NCBI GenBank assembly: GCA_035371905.1
Contig: DAORXQ010000003.1
Span: forward strand, 1 to 48,752
Reading direction: 5' to 3'
DNA from: a bacterium
Lineage (GTDB): Bacteria > Ratteibacteria > UBA8468 > B48-G9 > JAFGKM01
DNA: 48,752 bases
Position numbers and translations under genes: made by a program. The notes under the pieces were generated by a model. That model did not search any database. It was given only the letters and a program-made list of their open reading frames with translations, and had not been told where the DNA came from. Positions 44,933 through 48,752 of the stretch are shown one piece after another; position 1 is the first letter of the stretch; each line of letters starts with the position of its first letter.

Positions 44933-45066
44933 GGAAGGATTCGAAGTGAGGCACGGGTTAAGGAATTGCGACCAAGTGGAGCAATTCCAGTGCCGAGTGG
45001 CGACCGTAGCGAGCATTTTTCGAAAGAAAAATATTTCTTAAGCGAACGGAGGCGCCGAATCCTTCC
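44933..45066 (+). other. Structured 134-nt element between tRNA-Tyr and tRNA-Gly
   Basis: Its ends are an exact 11-bp inverted repeat, GGAAGGATTCG (44933-44943) and CGAATCCTTCC (45056-45066); the right arm is the duplicated tRNA-Tyr T-arm strand. Inside are two arms. The first is GGCAC/GTGCC (44950-44954 with 44990-44994) capped by an exact 8-bp stem GGAATTGC/GCAATTCC (44962-44969 with 44981-44988). The second is CCGT/ACGG capped by ATTTTTC-GAAA-GAAAAAT (45015-45032), a 7-bp stem with a GNRA-type tetraloop. The element is richer in G+C than its surroundings. It looks like a three-way-junction RNA or a minimal palindromic mobile element. I do not recognise a named family. Confidence 0.65.
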
Positions 45067-45095
45067 CTGCCCAACTAAATGTTCTTTGAAAAACT
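45056..45095 (+). repeat. 40-bp direct repeat, right copy
   Basis: Exact copy of 44857-44896, 199 bp downstream. Placement and content resemble the duplicated tRNA 3' end left when an element enters at a tRNA gene, but no integrase is present. Confidence 0.97.
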
Positions 45096-45116
45096 TATTC
45101 TTTTTTCTAAAATTAA

Positions 45117-45187
45117 GCGGGGTTGGTTTAATGGTAAAACATCAGCCTTCCAAGCTGAGGATACGGGTTCGATTCCCGTACCCCGCT
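45117..45187 (+). tRNA. tRNA-Gly (TCC)
   Basis: Acceptor GCGGGGT pairs with ACCCCGC, discriminator T. The anticodon stem closes the loop CTTCCAA, giving anticodon TCC. T-arm CGGGTTCGATTCCCG. CCA is not encoded. It ends 21 bp before the trigger factor ATG and is likely on the same transcript. Confidence 0.96.
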
Positions 45188-45208
45188 CTTTTATAAAGGA
45201 GATAAAAA

Positions 45209-46210
45209 ATGAAAGTTGATATAAATAAAAAAAGTGAAATAGAGGTTGAATTGTTATGTGAAGCAGAAAAAGTAGAAATTGAAGAAGAAAAAAATAAAAT
45301 AATTAAGGAAATAAAAAAAGATGCTGAAATTGAAGGTTTTAGAAAAGGGAAAGTGCCTGAAGATATAATTGAAAAAAAATTCAGTGAAACAATCAAAGAA
45401 AATATCTTAAAAAATATCATTTCAAAAGCATATTATGAAACCTTAAAGAAAGAAAATTTTATACCTGTGATACAACCTGAAATTTATGATGTTGAATTTA
45501 CAGAAGAAAAGTTAAAATTTAAAATTGGATTGGAATTAAAACCAGGTGTTAAGATAAAAAAATATAAAGGAATAACTGTTAAGAAAGTTGAACCGAAAGA
45601 AGTAAAAGAAGAAGATGTGGAAAATACATTGAAAGAACTTGAAAAAAGACCGGAATTTGCTTCTTCTGTAATTGACCTTGAAAAAAGACAGATGTGGAAA
45701 AAAAGAATAAGAGAAGAACTTGAAGAAAGAGAAAAAAATAGTGCCAGAATTGAAGAAGAAAAACAATTATGGAATGACCTTTTCAAAAACGCAGAATTTC
45801 CTATTCCAGAAAAACTTGTCGCAAAAAGAGCAAGAGAGTATACTGAATATCACTTAAGGAGAATGAATTTGCAGGGTAAAACAAGAGAGGAAATCGAAAA
45901 TTATGCTCAACAGATTTTTAAAGCAGTAAAACCATATGCAGAAGAAGAAGTTAAAAAATATTTTATACTTGATAAAATTGCAGAAATTGAAAATGTAGTT
46001 GTTGAAGAAAAAGAAGTTGATGAAAGAATAGAAATTTTCAGCAGAAGTATTGGTAAACCATTTGAAGAGGTAAAAAAAGAACTTGAAAAAACAGGAGAAA
46101 TTGAGAACATAAGAGATGAGATAAAAATTGATAAAGCATACAAAATTGTTAAAAATAATGTGAACTATATTGAAAGAATTGTTATTCCTGGTGAGGAAAA
46201 TAAGAAATGA
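45209..46210 (+). CDS. tig: Trigger factor lacking the PPIase domain
   Basis: 333 aa against the usual ~430. The ribosome-binding domain is intact: IEGFRKGKVPEDIIEKKF carries the GFRxGxxP signature. Up to LKPGVKIKKYKGITVKKVEP and VENTLKELEKR the order is normal. Then, at about residue 145, where the FKBP-type peptidyl-prolyl isomerase domain (~90-100 aa) should begin, the protein passes directly to the helical C-terminal chaperone arms (KRIREELEEREKNSARIEEE, PIPEKLVAKRAREYTEYHLR, FEEVKKELEKTGEIENIRDE). The gene is cleanly in frame, so this is a domain loss rather than a broken gene. It still should bind ribosomes and nascent chains. ATG 45209 follows AAAGGAG. ATGA overlap with clpP. Confidence 0.93.
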   Translation: MKVDINKKSEIEVELLCEAEKVEIEEEKNKIIKEIKKDAEIEGFRKGKVPEDIIEKKFSETIKENILKNIISKAYYETLKKENFIPVIQPEIYDVEFTEEKLKFKIGLELKPGVKIKKYKGITVKKVEPKEVKEEDVENTLKELEKRPEFASSVIDLEKRQMWKKRIREELEEREKNSARIEEEKQLWNDLFKNAEFPIPEKLVAKRAREYTEYHLRRMNLQGKTREEIENYAQQIFKAVKPYAEEEVKKYFILDKIAEIENVVVEEKEVDERIEIFSRSIGKPFEEVKKELEKTGEIENIRDEIKIDKAYKIVKNNVNYIERIVIPGEENKK

Positions 46211-46806
46211 AAAATCAACTTATCCCATATGTAATTGAAGTAACAGAAAGAGGCGAAAGGGCTTATGACATTTATTCAAGGTTGCTCAAGGATAGGATAA
46301 TATTTCTTGGTTCTCCAATAACAGACCATATTGCAAATATAATAATTGCAGAACTTTTATTTTTGCAAAATGAAGACCCGAAAAAGGATATACATTTATA
46401 TTTAAATACACCGGGAGGTTCTATTACAGCAGGTCTTGCAATATACGATACCATGCAATATGTTTCCTGTGATATATGTACTTACTGTATAGGACAGGCA
46501 GCAAGTATGGGAGCGGTTTTACTTGCAGGTGGAACAAAAGGAAAAAGATTTCTCCTTCCTCATAGCAGAGTTTTAATTCATCAGCCATGGGGAGGAGTAG
46601 AAGGAACTGTTGTTGATGTAAGTATTCACACAAAAGAAATGATAAGGTTAAGAGAAATAATAAATGAAATTCTTGCACTGCATACAGGACAGCCCATAAA
46701 AAAAATCGAAAAAGATACAGAAAGAGATTACTTTATGAATTCAGAGGAAGCAATAAATTATGGCCTTGCAGATAAAATAATTCAATCAACAAAACTTCCA
46801 AAATAA
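46207..46806 (+). CDS. clpP: ATP-dependent Clp protease proteolytic subunit
   Basis: 199 aa, normal length. GQAASMGAVLLAGGTKGKRF carries the catalytic Ser, RVLIHQPWGGVEGTVVDVSI the His, and KIEKDTERDYFMNSEEAINY the Asp. IYLNTPGG-type strand LYLNTPGGSITAGLAIYDTM is the substrate-binding edge. It forms the 14-subunit chamber that needs ClpX or ClpA. The gene overlaps tig by 4 bp and is followed one base later by lon; the usual clpX between them is absent. Start ATG 46207 uses AATAAGAAATG context with GGTGAGG a little upstream. Confidence 0.96.
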   Translation: MKNQLIPYVIEVTERGERAYDIYSRLLKDRIIFLGSPITDHIANIIIAELLFLQNEDPKKDIHLYLNTPGGSITAGLAIYDTMQYVSCDICTYCIGQAASMGAVLLAGGTKGKRFLLPHSRVLIHQPWGGVEGTVVDVSIHTKEMIRLREIINEILALHTGQPIKKIEKDTERDYFMNSEEAINYGLADKIIQSTKLPK

Positions 46807-46807
46807 A

Positions 46808-48752
46808 ATGGCTATACTTAAAAAAAATGAAATTAAAATAAGAAGAAAAAATGTACCTGCTTTACCTTTGAGAGACCTTATTATTTTCCCTCAGATGGTT
46901 GTACCCCTTTTAGTCGGGAGAACAAAATCATTAAACTCAGTTGAAGAAGCAATTGCAAATGAGGGGTATCTTGTAGTAGTTTTTCAAAAAGACCCACAGA
47001 TAGAAGACCCTGTTTTTGATGATATTTATTCAACAGGTGTTCTCACTAAAATTGTGCAGAGTTTAAAGGAATCAACAGGAGTAATGAAAATTCTTGTTGA
47101 AGTTCTTGAAAGAGTAAAAATCAATGATTTTACAACAACAAAAAATTATTTTTCTGTGAATTTTGATTATATAAAGGAAGAAACAGAAACAGATACAGAA
47201 GTTGAAGCAATGACAAGACTTACTCTGGAACTTCTGGAAAAATACTTGAATTTTAATATATCTGTACCGAAAGAATTATATAACACAATTACAACACTTG
47301 AAAATCCTTCAAAAATATGTGATACAATAGCGGGTTATTTACCCTTAAAAATTAAAGATAAGATAAAAATTCTTGAAACAATACCGATTAAAGATAGATT
47401 GAGTACATTAATTGATATATTAAATAAAGAGATTGAAGTTCTTGATGTTCAGAAAAAAATTCAGGATAAAGTCATAAAAAAAATTGAAGATACACAGAGA
47501 CAATACATTCTGACAGAACAATTAAAACAGATACAAAAAGAACTTGGGAAAGAAGAAGAAACACCGGAAATTGCTGAATTGAAGGAAAAAATTAAAAAGG
47601 CTAATATGCCGAAAAATGTTGAAGAAAAAGCAATTGAAGAACTGAACCGTCTCTCAAAGATGATGCCATTATCTCCTGAAGCAACTGTTTCAAGAACTTA
47701 TATTGAATGGCTATGCAGTTTACCATGGTCTGTTTCCACACAGGATAACCTTGACATAAAACATGCTCAAAAAATTCTTGATGAAGACCATTACGGACTT
47801 GAAAAAGTTAAAGAGAGAATTCTTGAATATCTTGCAGTAAGAAGTAGAACTGAATCTTTAAGAGGTCCAATACTCTGTTTTGTAGGTCCTCCCGGAGTTG
47901 GAAAAACATCTCTTGGAAAGTCAATTGCCAGAGCCCTTGGAAGAAAATTTGTGAGGATATCTCTTGGAGGGATAAGGGATGAAGCAGAAATTAGAGGACA
48001 CAGAAGAACATATATTGGTTCATTACCCGGAAGAATAATTCAATCAATGAGAAAAGCAGGCGTTAATAACCCTGTTTTTTTACTTGATGAAATTGATAAA
48101 CTAGGAAAGGACTTTAGAGGGGACCCTGCAAGTGCATTACTTGAAGTACTTGACCCTGAACAGAACAAAAATTTTTCAGACCATTATCTTGAAGTTGAGT
48201 TTGACCTTTCAAAAGTTTTATTCATAACAACTGCAAATACAGAGTTTACTATTCCCCCTCCTTTGCTTGACAGAATGGAAGTTATATCTTTACCCGGATA
48301 TACTATATGGGAGAAAAAAGAAATTGCAAGACATTTTTTAATTCCAAGACAGATGAAGGAACACGGACTTACTGAAAAAAATATAAAATTTTCAGATGAA
48401 GCAATATTTAAAATTATAAAAAACTATACAAGAGAAGCAGGAGTCAGAAATCTTGAAAGAGAGATAGCAAATATCTGCAGAAAAGTAACAAAAAAGATTG
48501 TAGAGACAGGAAAAGAAAGTTCTTATATTATAACTTCCAAAAATATAGAAAAATATCTTGGCCCTGAGAAATTCTCATCTCTTGAAATAGAAAAAGAAAA
48601 CAAAATAGGAGTTGCAACTGGAATGGCATGGACTGAATATGGAGGAGAAATAATATTTACAGAAGTTTTAACAATGAAGGGAAAAGGAGATTTAATTCTA
48701 ACAGGACAACTTGGAGATGTTATGAAAGAATCCGCCCGTGCTGCTTTAAGTT
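46808..48752 (+). CDS. lon: ATP-dependent protease Lon, 3' end cut by window edge
   Basis: 648 codons are present. NVPALPLRDLIIFPQMVVPL is the start of the LON substrate-binding domain, and a coiled helical region follows (QYILTEQLKQIQKELGKEEE). GPPGVGKTSLGKSIARALGR is Walker A, ISLGGIRDEAEIRGHRRTYI the conserved pore region, and NPVFLLDEIDK Walker B. Near the window end AWTEYGGEIIFTEVL opens the protease domain; the catalytic Ser-Lys dyad lies beyond the edge. ATG 46808 starts one base after the clpP stop without its own clear ribosome site, so it is probably coupled. The tig-clpP-lon order places the whole protein quality set behind the tRNA genes. Confidence 0.96.
   Translation, partial: MAILKKNEIKIRRKNVPALPLRDLIIFPQMVVPLLVGRTKSLNSVEEAIANEGYLVVVFQKDPQIEDPVFDDIYSTGVLTKIVQSLKESTGVMKILVEVLERVKINDFTTTKNYFSVNFDYIKEETETDTEVEAMTRLTLELLEKYLNFNISVPKELYNTITTLENPSKICDTIAGYLPLKIKDKIKILETIPIKDRLSTLIDILNKEIEVLDVQKKIQDKVIKKIEDTQRQYILTEQLKQIQKELGKEEETPEIAELKEKIKKANMPKNVEEKAIEELNRLSKMMPLSPEATVSRTYIEWLCSLPWSVSTQDNLDIKHAQKILDEDHYGLEKVKERILEYLAVRSRTESLRGPILCFVGPPGVGKTSLGKSIARALGRKFVRISLGGIRDEAEIRGHRRTYIGSLPGRIIQSMRKAGVNNPVFLLDEIDKLGKDFRGDPASALLEVLDPEQNKNFSDHYLEVEFDLSKVLFITTANTEFTIPPPLLDRMEVISLPGYTIWEKKEIARHFLIPRQMKEHGLTEKNIKFSDEAIFKIIKNYTREAGVRNLEREIANICRKVTKKIVETGKESSYIITSKNIEKYLGPEKFSSLEIEKENKIGVATGMAWTEYGGEIIFTEVLTMKGKGDLILTGQLGDVMKESARAALS

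Noticed and set aside
44791..45095. Integrated phage or island at tRNA-Tyr
   Set aside because: The direct repeat looks like an attachment-site duplication, but only about 160 bp lie between the copies and there is no integrase or cargo.

Overview
The window is about 70% AT. It uses strong GGAGG-type ribosome binding sites, many 4-bp ATGA gene overlaps, and some TTG/GTG starts. It carries several type II pseudopilin-like genes (GFTLIELLVVVAIIAILA followed by a late FFDGS signature), a formylglycine-type sulfatase, and many secreted multidomain polysaccharide-active proteins. This combination suggests a bacterium of the PVC/Lentisphaerota/Omnitrophota type or a related uncultured lineage living on plant or algal polysaccharides. 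That placement is inference from gene style, not from a marker-gene tree.

Layout. 1-13.5 kb (all minus): the start of a nitroreductase-family gene; a secreted beta-helix/LamG protein; a uronate-isomerase-like amidohydrolase; two creatininase-family hydrolases; and three related secreted glycoside-hydrolase-like proteins. Two of those three form a 1,995-bp direct repeat that looks identical, and its upstream copy is fused into a truncated sulfatase. 13.5-17 kb (minus): a riboflavin cluster (ribBA, an unrecognised TIM-barrel-like gene, ribH) plus an esterase. 17-24 kb (minus): a promoter, a pseudopilin, a 1,630-aa PcRGLX/YetA-like exo-rhamnogalacturonan-lyase-type protein and an oligogalacturonate-lyase-like beta-propeller. 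24-25.5 kb (plus): a ClC channel. 25.5-40.7 kb (plus): one long tight operon with a YetA-like protein, three pseudopilins (one frameshifted), a vestige of a further pseudopilin, a stand-alone copy of the YetA C-terminal module, another YetA-like protein, a GH123-like protein and a BNR-repeat sialidase-like protein. 40.7-44.5 kb (minus): a sugar isomerase, an ion permease, a uroporphyrinogen-decarboxylase-family protein and tsaE. 44.5-48.7 kb (plus): a 6S-like RNA, tRNA-Tyr, an unexplained structured element flanked by a duplication of the tRNA-Tyr 3' end, tRNA-Gly, a trigger factor without its PPIase domain, clpP, and lon running off the window.

How it fits together. The accessory part reads as a pectin/rhamnogalacturonan (perhaps sulfated glycan) utilisation region. 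Secreted lyases and hydrolases would cut the polymer. The propeller would split unsaturated oligogalacturonides, and the amidohydrolase and sugar isomerase would handle uronate products inside the cell. The pseudopilins lie inside the same operons as the lyases, which suggests a dedicated secretion or surface-display role, but the sequence alone does not prove that.

The least explained structure is the 134-nt three-way-junction element between tRNA-Tyr and tRNA-Gly. The pseudopilin/YetA-like operons, the recent gene duplication that broke a sulfatase, the A9 frameshift and the PPIase-less trigger factor also deserve a second look. All function calls are from motif and family recognition by eye; no search was run.
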